NCBI GenBank assembly: GCA_000328365.1
Contig: KB308559.1
Location: forward strand, 516,544-580,543
Source: Capitella teleta
Taxonomy: Eukaryota; Annelida; Polychaeta; Capitellidae
Direction of reading: 5' to 3'
Length of the DNA stretch: 64,000 nt
Shown here: piece by piece, positions 24,598 through 38,213 of the stretch
Position numbering within the stretch: position 1 is the first letter of the stretch
How the letters are laid out: each line of letters begins with the position of its first letter
Position numbers and translations under genes: made by a program
Notes under the pieces: model-generated
What the model saw: only the letters and a program-made list of their open reading frames with translations
What the model was told of the DNA's origin: nothing
Databases searched by the model: none

Positions 24598-25982
24598 CAT
24601 GTCACGCGGCTTCTCGTATTATGCATATTCGCACTTTTAATAAGGCGGATTTTCGCAGCGAACGCTTTTCTTTCATATGGTTTATTACTTACGAATAGCT
24701 ATAGTTCTTCCCATGTAATAATTGTGAATTTTCAAATAGACTGTGAGGATTATTTTAGTTTGTGCTGATGTTCAAAATACTCCATGTACAAATTTTTTTT
24801 TCGTGTAAGTCTGTCACGTTCTACAAATCTGTCAGAATTTACCGGTAAAATGATTGACGGATCAGTAATAATTTATTAATTCATGGTCAGTCACCGTCTG
24901 TGATTATACCGAGGCCCAGATTACAAGATGTAAAGACTTCTACGTATAAGTGATCAATGAAAGGTTAAAATGTTATGAATGCGGAATCCCTAGTTATGGC
25001 ATAAAAGATTAAACATTATGATCGATCCACAACGAATGAAGTTAGACAAAAGGAGAAGCGGTGATCGGCCGCTAACATGCTACACATATCGATTGCCCTT
25101 TGTGGACAGTGCCTCATGTAAGTGCTCAGACCAAGGCCTCTCTTTGGGAGCGGAATGCACCGGTTGACCTGAAAGTCCAAGAGCCAAACACGTCGACAAA
25201 GAATGCCCTTCCTTTGGTACTTTCCCGCCACGGCTCCAGTGCATTCAGGTTTGCGGTTTAGGCAACGACCGAAATCGTATACCCCCCTCCCCTCTCAACC
25301 TCATATTCCGCTACACTTCCCACCGAAGCCAAGGTTCCAAAGCAGAAGACTGGATGTCCACACTCGTCACATTGTGGGATTTTGCCGTGTGGCCGTTCCT
25401 TTGAGGTGACAGGTTCTTTTTTTTTCTTTTTTCTTTTTTCTTTTTTACTGATCCGACGGTAGAACGAAGACGATATACCGAAGAACATCAAACAATATCG
25501 AAGGCCTTCCTTGCATCTGGGGTTTTCATGGGGAGTTCCATGAGGTCTCATCCTCCGCGAGAGAGCTAGTGATTGATGATGTGGTATTCCTTGTCCTGAG
25601 ATCGGAGGACAGAACATTCACTTCCAAAATGAACTTATTCTCTCGTACTGAGCAAGCCTACGGATCGGTGCACATACTTACTTATACATATGATATAAAT
25701 GTCGTAATAGTATTGTATTGTTTTGTATATACAATTTAATGTTGTTTTATTTTTTCTATTTTTCCCCGAATTTTTTTTTTCTTTTCTTTTGTCACGTGAA
25801 CCTAAGCCCTTTCGAGGCGGGAACGCTGACCACACTTCTCCGTGCGGCGCTATACATGTACAGATGACAACATCCAAGCAGGAACGCCACTGAGTGGACA
25901 ATGGTAGCCATCAATCTCACAATATATGTAAATTTCGAACCCCAATATTAAAAAATAAAAACCGCCCTAAAATGTGAGACCA
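24598..25982. other. Intergenic between convergent genes
   Basis: A minus-strand frame at 25258-25617 (119 codons) includes a CDECGHPVFC cysteine pair and a Lys-rich run from low-complexity DNA. I recognise no family and make no gene call. Confidence 0.4.
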
Positions 25983-25988
25983 TTTATT
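25983..25988 (-). terminator. Polyadenylation signal of the adiponectin receptor gene
   Basis: AATAAA on the minus strand, about 275 nt beyond the TAA stop at 26264. Confidence 0.6.
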
Positions 25989-26263
25989 GAACATGATTGT
26001 ACATGTATTAAATAATAAAAATGAAAATGAAATCACAGACATGAGGTCGAAATAATGACAGAATAAAACGTCCAAATATCCATTCTGGAAACATCAACTT
26101 CCTATCATCAATGGAACCTTCAAAGAACTTGGTCGAACTTTTCCAGTCAACCAGACCAGATTTCTCGAAAGAGATCCACTTCATATAATTATGGCATTAA
26201 GATCCCTGAAACTGTGAGAAAGAGGTAGCAGGAAGTAGAAAGGTCACAAGGAGAGTCCTAAGG

Positions 26264-29200
26264 TTAAAGGCCAGGCCCAGGACACTCTTCTAAAGAACTG
26301 ATACGATATTGAGCTAGTTTCGACGCCCCTTGGTAGCAGGTCAAGACCCCTCCGATTACACACAAGTGCAAGATTTGGTGGCTCTGCAACTGTAAAAACA
26401 ATGGATAACATCAACCAGCTAAGTATGCAGCCAACTCACCCAAATATCGAATTTTCCCGGTAAGAATCGTTCTGGGATGCGCGTGGCGTAGATAACACCC
26501 CCGGTGAAGTAGAACAAACAGGCCAATATGAGCCAGAAGTAGAAATTCCAATGGAAAAAGTCGTGAGTGGCGATGTAGTGGATAGCAGGTGCCAAACCCG
26601 TCATTCCCAGGGAGATGAAGACCACTGAGAAAGACTTTGATGTAAAGTTACGCGAAAATGCGCGAATATATTTACCTGCTCTCAAGACACGGTAGTCACC
26701 TCCGCTATATTTATCAGAGAGAACCACCGCCAAAGCCCCGATGCCGAAGACGACGGGCACTCCAATATAGAGCGGCTTTAGGTACGTCGTGCAGTAGAAG
26801 GCGAAGTGAACCCAAGGGGGGAGCGATGCAATGATCAGGATCACGATGCCACAGTAGTCCATTCTGGGAGGGTGGAGAAAGGGCGGGAAAGTGCGTTATG
26901 ATTCTACAGATAGCTCACAAGTTCAGAAGAACGTTCGCGAATTCGAGGAACATTATTGATTATTGATCAATATTAAATATATCAAGGTGATTTTGAACAA
27001 AATGGAGGGTTGAATAGGGTTCATGAGGGAGTAATGATGACTTACTTTGCCCAGAATCTGCAGTATCGTTCGGAATGACAGAAGAGGACGTGGTAGATGG
27101 TTGAGCAACCCATGCAGAAGGCTGCTCCTGCGAAGAACACGGCGAACGACAGACTTTGGTGCCAACTCTCAGATTCGTGGATGAAGTAATGAACAGCGAG
27201 ACACACGACACCGAGACAGCCTGCAAAGTCAAAGAGCGTTATGATCATTGCCAAAGAGCGTTATGATTATGGGTGCAATTTCGTTTTCGCTGTGTGCATT
27301 TTTTTTTTATTTTTTTTTTATTTTGGGGGGGGGCTAGCCTTTTAGATCGCGGGGAGGGGGAGGGGGTTAGCAATTTAGATCGCGAAAGTGGTGTGTGAGA
27401 CGTGAGATGCAGTGTCTTATTCATACCTCTTCTTCCATGGTTGTTATTTCGCAGAACTTCCACCAAAATAATAATAATAATAATAATAATTAATAATCAT
27501 TATGAGAATTTTTCGTTATAATTATATGCATGCCATAACCACATCATTGAGAAACTAGGAAGAGCACGGGTATGTTTAATAAGACGTCATAACAACGTAC
27601 TATGTCGGCTACTGAGTACTAAAGTTCAGCAATACTTGTGAGATGAAGAACGTCTTCATTGTTATAATCATATGAACATAAACAGCCCTGAAATTGGATA
27701 ATTAAATTCGTTCCTGTGACGTCATGGGTTCGCCTTACAATGACCTTTAATGAACTGTCCTAGTTTCACATTCGGGATCAATTAATAAACAGACCATAAC
27801 GAGGTAACCCTTGACCTTCAAAAGTCATTCAGTCAATGGCGAAGCAAAATGTCAAGATGACTGACAAAACTGAAATATGAATAGTACTCCGTGAATGTCA
27901 ACGCATGTACTTCAGTCTCCAGTGCATCGCATGATTTTTTAACTATTTATTCTTCTCTATTTCTCGCACCAGAAAATGCTAAAGAGTTTTTCTGCGGTAA
28001 ATTTATCACATTCAGTTGGGAGAATAAAAAACGAGGACAGATCTGCTTTTTGCACAACTTCAGAAGAAGGTAGCTCTGCAAAGGGTTGACTGCCGAGTGC
28101 ATATTATTATAATATATTAGTATAACTAGTAGTATCAGAAGTAAATCAACCTCCCCACTGATATGCATACGTGTGTCTTGTATTGCCTTTCGTACTTGTT
28201 CTAAATGGGTTCGTATATTCCGTTGCTAAGGAAATTTACGCGCTGATAGCCAGCAGACGGAAAGCACAATTATTTATTGATCAGATGATGGCTGCAGAAG
28301 ATCGCTAATCACTGATTCCTGTCTCTTTGCCAATCACATTTCCTTGAATTTATTTTAATTGCCACTCCACAGCTTATTATTCAGAAGCCATCCATATTTT
28401 AAAACGAGAGTTATAACACGCGATCTCCACAATCACGTGACAGCTGGAGGTTCTTCTGGACACTTCATTGGTATTCCAATAGGCCTATACGCAATTATAT
28501 GAGCTCGTAACACGCGGCAACGAAATGCAGAAACATTGAATGAAGATATTCTATCTGAATATCAAATATACCATATGATACCTTAAGATGATCCTGCGAG
28601 CAAGCATTTCATGCTTCTATTCGCAGATCGGGCATCATTCGTCGTGCCGAGTGTTGGTTGCATGGCAAGACGTAATTATTATGTAATAAAATTGTTTGCC
28701 AATTAATATCTGTGACGCAAGCAGGGCTGTGACGTCATGTCGTACACGTCAGCTATATCAGGACTATGTGCGACTGGTAACATTACGAGTGACAATGTAT
28801 ACAAGGCAACGCAGCTGCACTCGGTCAAAGCGATGACATGACATGCATACTTGTGGATAGCATAATAGATTTAAAGGCCGGAGTAGTGATATGACGTCAT
28901 GGCTCTTACCGATGAAGTGAGTCCATATATTCCATGTTTCTGTGTGCATCATGAAAACTGATTTTATGCACTCCATGATGGAATTCAGCTCGGGTCGATG
29001 GTAATCAAGGAGGAACTCATTGTCCACCATGTAACTGGGAAGCGCCTTCAGCTGCACTGTGCTCTCGGATCTCTTCAACTTGGGCTTCGGTGCTTGTTTT
29101 GAAGGAAGATCAGCCTCAGAGTGGCTCTTGCTCAGGCCCACATTCTCGGTCCGTGAGCAGTTCTTGCGCTGCAACAGTTAATAACGTTTTAGTAGATTGT

Positions 29201-29599
29201 TCTGTAAGCAGTCCTTTAACAAATGGGTGCGTTATGATTCACAACAAACCTCACGCCATCCATAAAGAAGAAACAGGTGATATACGAGATCGCTGTTTTT
29301 ATAGCAAACAGATTTCCCGAAATTAAAGCACACGAAAAATGCAAAAGATATATTAAAATTTAGCGTTAAACATGCGCATTGCTAGCCACCACTTGGGTTC
29401 ATCCTGTTACCCACAATCAATCCCCGCATTCACCTGTGTTCACTTACACAGAACTGCAGGTGTGCGGATCGACACTGACCAAGCCAAGTGACCCAATCGC
29501 CGAGGTCACAAATCGAGATAATACAATATTTACAAGTTGTTTGCAAATTACAGAGTATGAACTCACCTGGATGACATCCGCGCCATGTTTATGGATCAT
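26264..29599 (-). CDS. ADIPOR: Adiponectin receptor homologue (PAQR family), six exons
   Basis: Minus-strand exons: 29599-29567, 29168-28910, 27220-27046, 26863-26676, 26624-26440, 26389-26264 (966 nt, 321 aa plus TAA), all GT-AG and in phase. Exon 1 codes only MIHKHGADVIQ. The cytoplasmic N-terminus leads into VDNEFLLDYHRPELNSIM and HTETWNIWTHFIG, the class signature. Seven helices follow. The zinc ligands known from human AdipoR1/2 are present: His in STIYHVLFCHS, Asp in MDYCGIV and the two His of SHQILH. AdipoRs are plasma-membrane proteins with N-terminus inside and a ceramidase-type zinc site; they act in lipid and AMPK signalling. Human AdipoR1 is 375 aa, the difference being mainly the N-terminal tail. 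The PAQR3 or progestin-receptor classes fit less well. The symbol is generic because 1:1 orthology cannot be judged. Confidence 0.95.
27303..27355. repeat. Low-complexity T and G tracts in an AdipoR intron
   Basis: T-rich and G-rich homopolymers; an (AAT)n run follows at 27467-27491. Confidence 0.8.
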
Positions 29600-31117
29600 G
29601 CTTGCTTGTTGAGTGGATGCAACGGAGCACGCCCAAGGTATGCACGAGCAAAATGCAACAGCGATCGATTCAACGACGCCTCTACCCCACTCAACCGAGT
29701 GCGTTATGAACTCGTAGTCATGACGTCACTGCTCGTCACAGTTAAAGGGCTGCGGGCTGCGGGCTGCGGGAGCGTTGTGAAGCCGAGATAGTGACCTGAT
29801 TAAAGTGTCAAAACTAATTGAGACATTCTCCCGCATGACATAAAATGCTACTTTGATTATAATGTTCATTTCTAGACCTGATCGGCAGTGATTGATTGGG
29901 GCATCGCAATATGTATTTCGTGTAATATTAGTTTTATAACACGTATGAACTAAATTGCAAACTGTTTCTATCGAGTCTGCTTTCATTTACTGGATACCAA
30001 TTCATTATATAATTTCGAATTATTTTGCTGAATAGAAAAATAAAATTTCATCAAAATTGATTGGAAACTTCAGATGATTATTGTATGCATAACAACTACA
30101 AGAGTTGCATAACACATAATTAATTTATTCGTGTAACACGCAATTTAATTCCCGCTCAAATCATTATGACATGTGCGACAGACGGACTCCGAGACGTCAA
30201 ATACATCAGCATTTATGTACTGAAAATGACTAATTAATTAGTAATTAAGAGTTCTGTGTGCTTTGTTGAACTCAGACGACGTAAGCTAAGAGTTCCAGCT
30301 GTTTCTCTCTTATCAGCCATCTACCTTTGTATCCGCCATATTTCACAAATGGTCGACACGGTGTGGATTCACATTTTGGGTTATTGACCTTATCTTACGG
30401 GCCTATTAAGTATACACAAGAGTATTCACATACCGAAAATAATTGTTGGTGGATGCACGACTTATTGGCCTACTCGCACTCGTACTTGCAATGGTTATAA
30501 TTAAACCTGCGCGTACTTTGACTTATACGCGAGGCTTCATTTTCAGACGTTGTAATCAATGACAGATTAATTCAGGACTGGGCAAGTCGTAAATTGACAT
30601 CATGCTTATGGTCATATTAGCCGTAACAATGCACACATGTGTACATGTATATGCATCATGTGTAATTATTTAGACAGTATATTTTCCGCATGCATGCACT
30701 ACATGCTCTACGCTTGCATTCGAGTACATCATATATAATTAATTACACATGCATTAGATTCACATGCTGATATTATATGCATATATACTAAACTTATATG
30801 CATGTACATTGCATACTGAGGGCTGGTCACCGGGACAAATGCGCTCGGCGTACGTTTTTCTACGTTTGTATTAAAACTGCTGAGATTTCGCAAATGCAGA
30901 ATGTAGTTGCGTATTTTGTGTTATCATTTTACTTTATCATCTTACGAGTCTATTTTAATCGGTATTCGCTCTGACTACGAAAAGCGTGTCGGGATTATGA
31001 AGCCATTAAAACGCGCCTGTCAGTCTCGGTAACCAGTCCTATAATATAATAGATGGGATCTTTCCTGGCCTGAGTCTCTGATCGGGGAACACCCGCCAAA
31101 TTTCGTTATGCACTGAT
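29600..31117. other. Intergenic; promoter side of the AdipoR gene
   Basis: AT-rich with repeated short motifs such as TGCATGC and TACATGTA around 30620-30810. No gene recognised. Confidence 0.4.
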
Positions 31118-31378
31118 GCGTTATGATTTATTACATCCAGCCTATTGCGTTATGATTCATTACATCCAGCCCATTGCGTTATGATTCATTACATCCAGCC
31201 CATTGCGTTATGATTCATTACATCCAGCCCATTGCGTTATGATTCATTACATCCAGCCCATTGCGTTATGATTCATTACATCCAGCCCATTGCGTTATGA
31301 TTCATTACATCCAGCCCATTGCGTTATGATTCATTACATCCAGCCCATTGCGTTATGATTCATTACATCCAGCCCAAT
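31118..31378. repeat. 29-bp minisatellite, nine copies
   Basis: Units beginning GCGTTATGATTCATTACATC start every 29 bases from 31118 to 31350 and are nearly identical, indicating recent expansion or homogenisation. Confidence 0.97.
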
Positions 31379-31989
31379 GCGCTTCCTGTATGAAATTAGA
31401 ACATATGCGTATGTTTTGATCAGAAACACAAAAACTCAAATGTGTGTGATGCCTACGATCCTAATGAAATGATAGAAATAGAATCGAGGCTTTCTGAGCC
31501 ATGTTTGGACCGCGAGTGAAGGTCCATCTTGATCCACTTAGGAAGTTCTTTACAAATTTTGTTCTTCATCGTTGCACTTGTATTATTCTCTGACATATAT
31601 TTTTGGGGTAACAGATATTAGAGAAATGACATTTACATACATTTTTTTTTGTGTTAGGGTGGCAGTTAGGCGCTGCATGTACAATTAAGCGACTGCATCT
31701 CTGAGAGTGTGCATAAAGTGATCACATGACCGCCGGGAGGGCAAAAGGTCAAACTTGTACAAGCGTACTATCTGATCCTGATGCCCAGACGCAGACTGAC
31801 CCCCGACTGCGGCAAGGAAGCTGATTACCAGAGGTCACTGGAATCACTTATAAAAAGATCACTAAGAAAAACTTATCAAAGACCTTGGATACATCCTCAA
31901 TTACAATCGGGGCACACAATCGGCTGTAAATGCAATGACAAAGGGGCAAAAATATTACCTCTTGACGGAACATTTCAGCCCATCTGAAC

Positions 31990-32698
31990 ACTTCGTTTTC
32001 ATCTCTGATTATGTTGGGGTTGCTATCGCAAACTCCAGCGGTCTTGGCTCTATGAACACCCTTGGGTTGTCTATAGTCAGAGACTGAACGCTGCATTTTG
32101 CAAGTACTGTGCATTATTTGCTGTAAACCGGGAGAAGCTTGGAATTCGAGTAAATCGACCATTCACACAGTGGCACAAGAAAAGCGAGAAGTTCAAAGAA
32201 CACGAAAAAGCAGCTTATCACAGAAGAGCCACGCAAGACGCAGAAGTTTTCATTAGAAGTATTGAAAATTCCTGTGCTAACATCGACATCATGATTGATG
32301 ATCAAGAGAGACTGAATGTGCAGAAAAATCGTCACATTTTGAAATGCATGATAGAATGCGTTCTGTTGTGTGCCCGTCAGTGCATCGCGTTGCGTGGTGA
32401 TAAAGAAAACCTGAAAACCAGTGGAAATCCAGGCAACTTCCTCAGCCTCATCCACGCACTTCTATCTCTTCTAGCTCTTTCCAGAATAGCATCGTCCTTA
32501 TTGAGGTTGGTACCATCCGTGATTGCAGCGGAGGCAATCGATTTAACAGAAATGATTGAATTGTATGCGAGTGATCTCCCTGCCCCTGAACTAGCGGAGC
32601 AGGAAGTGGACATGTGGGCAACAGAGTTCAGAGCCATGCACGAAGCCAAAAGGCCCAGCTCGTGTGCCGCAGCACTGAAAGGGAGGGAGAACTGGTAA
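31990..32698 (+). pseudogene. hAT-superfamily transposase remnant with TTF-type zinc finger
   Basis: The frame reads KLQRSWLYEHPWVVYSQRL, then AAFCKYCALFAVNREKLG and a downstream EHEKAAYHRR: the TTF-type finger (Cys pair plus His) of hAT transposases of the ZMYM6/THAP0-like type. It continues into QKNRHILKCMIECVLLCARQ and GNFLSLIHALL (DUF4371 region), then directly into LVPSVIAAEAIDL and LYASDLPAPELAEQEV, which belong near the C-terminus. The catalytic core between them is missing, yet the frame is open across the join. The last codons (KGRENW) come from the adjoining MITE. Upstream sequence to about 31780 may be the decayed N-terminus. Not functional. Confidence 0.75.
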
Positions 32699-32959
32699 AA
32701 AATGGACTGTGAGTCGTTATTTGATGCACCAAAAATGATTCCTATGCCTGGCCCACACAAGGAATATCATCGCTAACGATTTCGCGGGAGATATGTTGCT
32801 AACTAGGCGTGACGTCAGGAGCTGTGATGAAACATCGAGTTCCCCATCTTTTAAAATGGGCCTCGTCATATCAGCGTGTCCAGCGACTAAACCCCTGGAC
32901 ATTTTTTATTTTATTTTCGGAAATAGATAGAATAATCATTTTGCCACCAGTCAGGCGCG

Positions 32960-32998
<39 letters not shown>

Positions 32999-33315
32999 GC
33001 TATTTTTCTTATTTTAACAAGCGATTTTCTAGGACACCTACCATGGTTTCTCATCCTGAAACAGTAAAAAAGTCAGCCAGCGTGCACCACGCATGCGTTT
33101 TCGTTTCGTAAACAACAAACATGTCCTTTTTTGGCGAAGATGATCTGGTCTGATTGGCTGAAATCGATAGCTTCACGAGGGGAACGGGACCAATCACGGC
33201 AAGCCTTCAGCTGACGTTTGCCTCCTGTACTTCGCAATGGAAGCCATTCTCCCATAGGCCCAATGCTAACCCCGATATTCGGAATGCATTATTTCCTTAC
33301 GCTTGCATCCAGGCA
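32676..33315 (+). repeat. TTAA-type MITE family C, copy 1 (right end missing)
   Basis: It matches 42681-43395 from GAAAGGGAGGGAGAACTGG through TTGCATCCAGGCA, then diverges, so about 80 bp of the right end are lost. It contains an A-run at 32960-32996. It abuts the hAT remnant. Confidence 0.85.
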
Positions 33316-33766
33316 GCGTGCCCCAGACCCCCCCCCCCCCCCCGCTCCCCTAGTTACCGAGTGCCGGGGGCACTTCTTTATTATAGTTCCACCTTGACTC
33401 ATTACGAACCCCACCTTAGAATGACCACCGCATGGCCCTGTAACCAACGTCTCTAGATGTCCGTAAATGCAGTTAGTTGAGATCAAGATTATAATTATAA
33501 GCTGGTTTGTGGCGTGGTGTCTTCTGTAATCGCAATTTGAATGTTGCTTTCTCTCGAGGCCCTCAGCAGCTGGACCTCTCCAGGGGACATTGGATTGCGG
33601 TGCGGCAGTCAAGCCGAGTGAGCTACTCGGTGCCTCTTTTCACAAATGAGGATAAATAATGTCATTTGGAAGTTTCATGAGCTTCTTCAGTTCCGTCGGA
33701 ATTATTCGCTTTAACATTTCGGCGCACTGCGTTTGCCTCTCATGAGGCATCCAAGACGCATTTTTG
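33316..33766. other. Intergenic, no gene recognised
   Basis: It opens with a C homopolymer (33331-33345), then unassigned sequence. Confidence 0.5.
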
Positions 33767-34394
33767 TATAGGGTGCTTCAGATTGCATGTAGTGAATGGC
33801 CAATGCGCGTAGTGATATTTAAATATGCAGCAGCTCTGCTCATCAATATTCATTTGAAAGTAAATGCTCATCAATATTCACACTCAACAATATCGCTGCC
33901 CCAGACTCACAACAGTTCTTTTATGTGTTGTAGTAGTGTTGTATTAGTCAGCCTCCGTGCTTCACCCACTTCATAGAATAATTGCACAATATGATCATGC
34001 GCTCTAGCATCATGTGGTGTCAAAGAAGTTGAACAAACACAACTGAAAAATTAATGTCATAAAAGTATTTTAATTATGACAGAGAATGCATGAAACAATA
34101 CAAAGATTTTTGTGCATAACTGAAAGTATATTACTTTACTTTGCTTGGTGGTGTTTTGCCAAGCTGTTGGTTAGCAAACACTATCGTGATTATTCTGGTT
34201 GGAATTCGCATAAAGAAACACCGCCAACGCGTAGCAGCCATTTTGGGTTGTATCATGTTGTACCATGCATATGTATTTGGTTTAACGTTATTACGCGCGC
34301 TGTGATTGGCTAAATTCTCTCATGCACCGTGATAGGTCAATGAATCCACGTACTTTACAATATGCATACATTGGCATATCTGAAGCACCCTATG
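33767..34394. repeat. MITE D with 16-bp terminal inverted repeats
   Basis: ATAGGGTGCTTCAGAT at 33768-33783 is exactly complementary to 34378-34393. The body is about 625 bp and non-coding. Ends next to TA bases suggest a Tc1/mariner-type target. Confidence 0.75.
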
Positions 34395-37300
34395 AAAAAA
34401 ATATATGCATTCAGGACATGTCATTGCGAACAGAACGCACAGTTTTCCTCGTTTCAAAGAATGAAAGTTTCTACTTCCCTGTTGTTCCTTCTCGACAAAA
34501 CCTCTATGAATACTGACGTTTTCCTTTTAACGAAAACTTTGATGGCCCCAACCCCTCTCAGATCTCCTAGATGAAGGACACACGGAGCGTCGTCACCAAC
34601 AATCAAAGAACGAAATACACGCCCTTGAAGGAACACAGCCGACAAGAATTGCTGCAAACAAAACAATGTGAAGATGATGCTTTCATTGAGGTCAATACAT
34701 TAGAGCTAGGTGACCGAGAACGGATCTAATACTTGATATTAATTATCCAAAATCTTGCGAACTGTGTTGATAGCACGAGTGAATCCAGTATAGTTATGCA
34801 TGGCTACTCAATTGGGTTGATGAATTCTGGATAAAGGCGCATTCAAATTCCCGAATAATTAAATTGCTTTGATTTGTATCAAAAGTTGAGTGGATTTGAG
34901 CCGTATTCATTTATTCAATTAATGGACACAACTCACACACGTAACATTATTTGCACTTTTCTCAGCCACCAAAATGGATGCAATCGACCATTGCTGATTT
35001 ACGGGCCAAATCGAACTCTGGAATAACTGTGATTGAGACGAGTGTCGCTTCATTTTAATGGGGGGGGGGAGGGGGGGATGGTGTTCTCACGCTCTCCCAG
35101 TGCGAACTGGGTGACGGACGACAGAGTTGTGCGGTTTTACCCCAGGATTCCCGGGTGATTTTCACGATTTTCACGACTTTATGTTTTTCATTCGCCAATG
35201 CACTTCCGTGTGTACCGATGTTGAATGACCACACTTACCCTGAGTTGAAGGGAAAACGCGGAAGTTGTATTTGTGTATAAGTTACACGAGAGATGTGCGT
35301 AGTCATAAATTAATCACTTTTACGGAGACGTTGTCCTTGGCGCATCGTGCATAATCTGTATTACATTTCTGTTCTTCCAACAATTTTACTTCAAATGCAT
35401 TACATGCGACATCAATTTCGTGAGATATTCTGTCCGGACCAACTGCGTCATCATCAGCCACTATTAATCATAGGTTGAGTGAACCTTTCCTTAATTTTCA
35501 ATTCCTAAAAATTATATATTTATAAATGTTTAAGTTTTATTATTATCGGCCAGAGGGCGAGTGGATCTTTAAGCGAAATTCTGGCCCTGCTTCTTCAACT
35601 CCCTTTGATGCTCCTTAGCTGAAACACACAACCGCTAAGTGCATGCGTCGATTAATTATATCAGGTATACAAATGCTGCTCATTTGCATGTTCTGCGTGC
35701 GGCACACGGGAATGGCGGAGTTAATCGACCCGAAAGACGGATGCTTCAGGTGCCGCAATCCTGTCCGTATATGTATATCTCATCTCATTTTATCTTTGAT
35801 GTAGGCTGCCCTTGATATTCAAAGTGTATAGACTGCGTGCCATTCAGCCCCATTTCACATATTGCTGTGATATATAGGTCACAATATCCATCTTGACTAT
35901 GTACCCCTTGATGTTTCTTATAGGTGCATTGTCACGAAGACACTTCCCCTTTTGGCATGTTGCCAGAATGTATTTTCCATGTCCCTATAGTGATGTATGT
36001 TTGTCTTACTTGGAGGATTCTATTTTTTTTAATACATATCTTTATTCATACACGCAAGTGGTATAAAATGAACAGAAAAAAAAAAAATTAAAAAAAATTA
36101 AAATTATAACAAAAATTAATAAATATAAAAAAAAAATATAAAAAAATTAATAATATTTAAAAGTTATCTAGATTCATGAATCAGTTTTTCAACAACGGAC
36201 ACAATCTTTTCGTTTGTTTACTAGCAATATACATGAATTAATTTTAAGATTTGGGATTGGAGGAAAATGAGTTGCATGGCGTCTCTGAGTTGCAGTCGAA
36301 GAAGGACTGGAGATTCTCGATCTTGACGCACCAGCAGAACTCTCAAAACGAAGCTACTCGAAAACAAAATAACCAGGCTTTGCTATTATTGGTCTATTGA
36401 TTTAGAGTAATCGGCTGCCTCGACTTTTTAAATGAAAGGATTTTTTTTTCTACTAAATGAGCAATGTGCTTCACTGGTTGCTATGACGATAATACTAATT
36501 ATTATATGCCTATACTAGAGAATTTCAGTACATGTGTTTTGCGGCATTGAATTGGAAGACAATACACATTGCATGCGCTGTACCTGTTTTCCTAAAGATA
36601 GCTAAATGGCACTATTACAAGTACAACCAAAAAAAGCTAAACCTCAAACAGAACTCCTTCAATAATTTCATCTGTTGACAAATTGCACGCGAACAGAACC
36701 ATTTGAAATGCGATTTCTGTTGTGTTATTTGTATACAATGGTTACCATGACAACGCGCGCGATCGATACTCCCAGCAGAGAAAGAGGAAAGGTGTGCTGG
36801 TTGATAAGCGCTCGAGCCACCTGTAGCAGTAGTCCGTATTTGCACGTGGGAAGAAGACGAACTCGTGCGCTTTAGGAGTTATTGCTTTGGTTGCTGACAA
36901 GGATTTCAGCTCTTGCCTTTATTTCGCTGTGTTTGTTGCCTCTGTGGCGGCCTTAACTGAGGTAGGTGGATTGTGGAGGTGTACCTGATACAACATGTGA
37001 TGCCGCCTAGGGGAGGTTTGGAGGGAGAAGTTATGTAGCCATACTCATTCTTGTGTGTGTTCTATTAACTTGCAACATATAGAGTAAACAGTGTGATCAC
37101 ATGTAGTTTGTTAAGAGGACGATTATTATGAGCAAGGACACAATGTGATCTAGGCGATACATAATCAAAAGCATTCTTGAATTTGTATGTGTTTGATTAT
37201 CGTCAGATGTGTATCTTATGTTCCTAACCGATCCTATCCAGTAGCTTTTTCACTGATGCAACTTTTAGGCCTACGGGCTGTTCGTCTTCTATATCATGTC

Positions 37301-38213
37301 CGTTTTCTCGCATGCAATGTTAATATTGATGCGCAATCAATATAGCCAACTCTTTAAAATGACTGCATCGGTGACACTCTGATGATGCTCAATTCTGCTG
37401 CTACTTTTGCCCTTTTATCATGATTGTCAATAGGAACTTCTTGAGCATTTTGACCCAGTTCTATTGCTTCAATCAGAAGCTGCACCCCCACCATTGCTCC
37501 GAGAGAGACCACGTTCAAGACGGGGTCAGAATTGGCGCTCTGCCTCGCAAAAGGCCACTGAGGCATGTCGATGACTCGTGTATGCAATGTTACTGTATGA
37601 TATGATCATGATGTTCATTCCGCTCAGCATGAAAGCTATTCAAAGCATTAGCTCCATAAAGGTCCATAATAGTCCACTGTTGCGCTTTGTGTTGATTTGC
37701 TCTGGCTACAGGTATCGCTGACTTTACCAACTGGATTTCGGGCATCAGATTTCAATTTTGGAACTATAATATTATTATACATGTATTATTGAATTCATTC
37801 TGTTTGGTATTACAAGTACATGTATATTTCTCTTTCGGATGGACACTGAACGGTTTCAAAGAAGCGAATCGTGTCATCAAGGTTTTTGTATAGGCATCCT
37901 CTTGTGAACATAATAATGGCAAATGAATCATCTATAGTTTAGTTATTTTAAGCATCAATTAGTTATATTATATGTAATTGATTAATTCCCTTCATATATT
38001 TCTCAGTAAATTCTCACCAGTGGTCCTCTAAGTAGGATAATGCAGACGCTTATACAAGAGGATTCATTATAATCTGCGCACACGGATTTGCATTCAGCCA
38101 ACTGGGTGCTTCAGCCTCTCCTCGCATACAGCACATGGATTTGTCCTCATAGCTCCTGGGTCACTTCCATCTGCCGCTATGCAGCTCCCCAGCATTCTCA
38201 CTCATATTACATG
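34395..38213. other. Intergenic, no gene recognised
   Basis: A G-run lies at 35059-35077 and an A-rich low-complexity tract at 36070-36150. Short frames only; none has supporting splice sites or family resemblance. Confidence 0.4.

Noticed and set aside
25258-25617. 119-codon minus frame with CDECGHPVFC
   Set aside because: One cysteine pair is not a zinc-finger domain, and the frame includes a Lys run from low-complexity DNA.
25560-25660. Possible 28S rRNA fragment (CTCGTACTGAGCAAGCC resembles a conserved rRNA stretch)
   Set aside because: Only a few bases match and the neighbouring sequence does not follow rRNA.
31118-31378. CRISPR-like array
   Set aside because: The units are head-to-tail identical with no unique spacers; it is a eukaryotic minisatellite.
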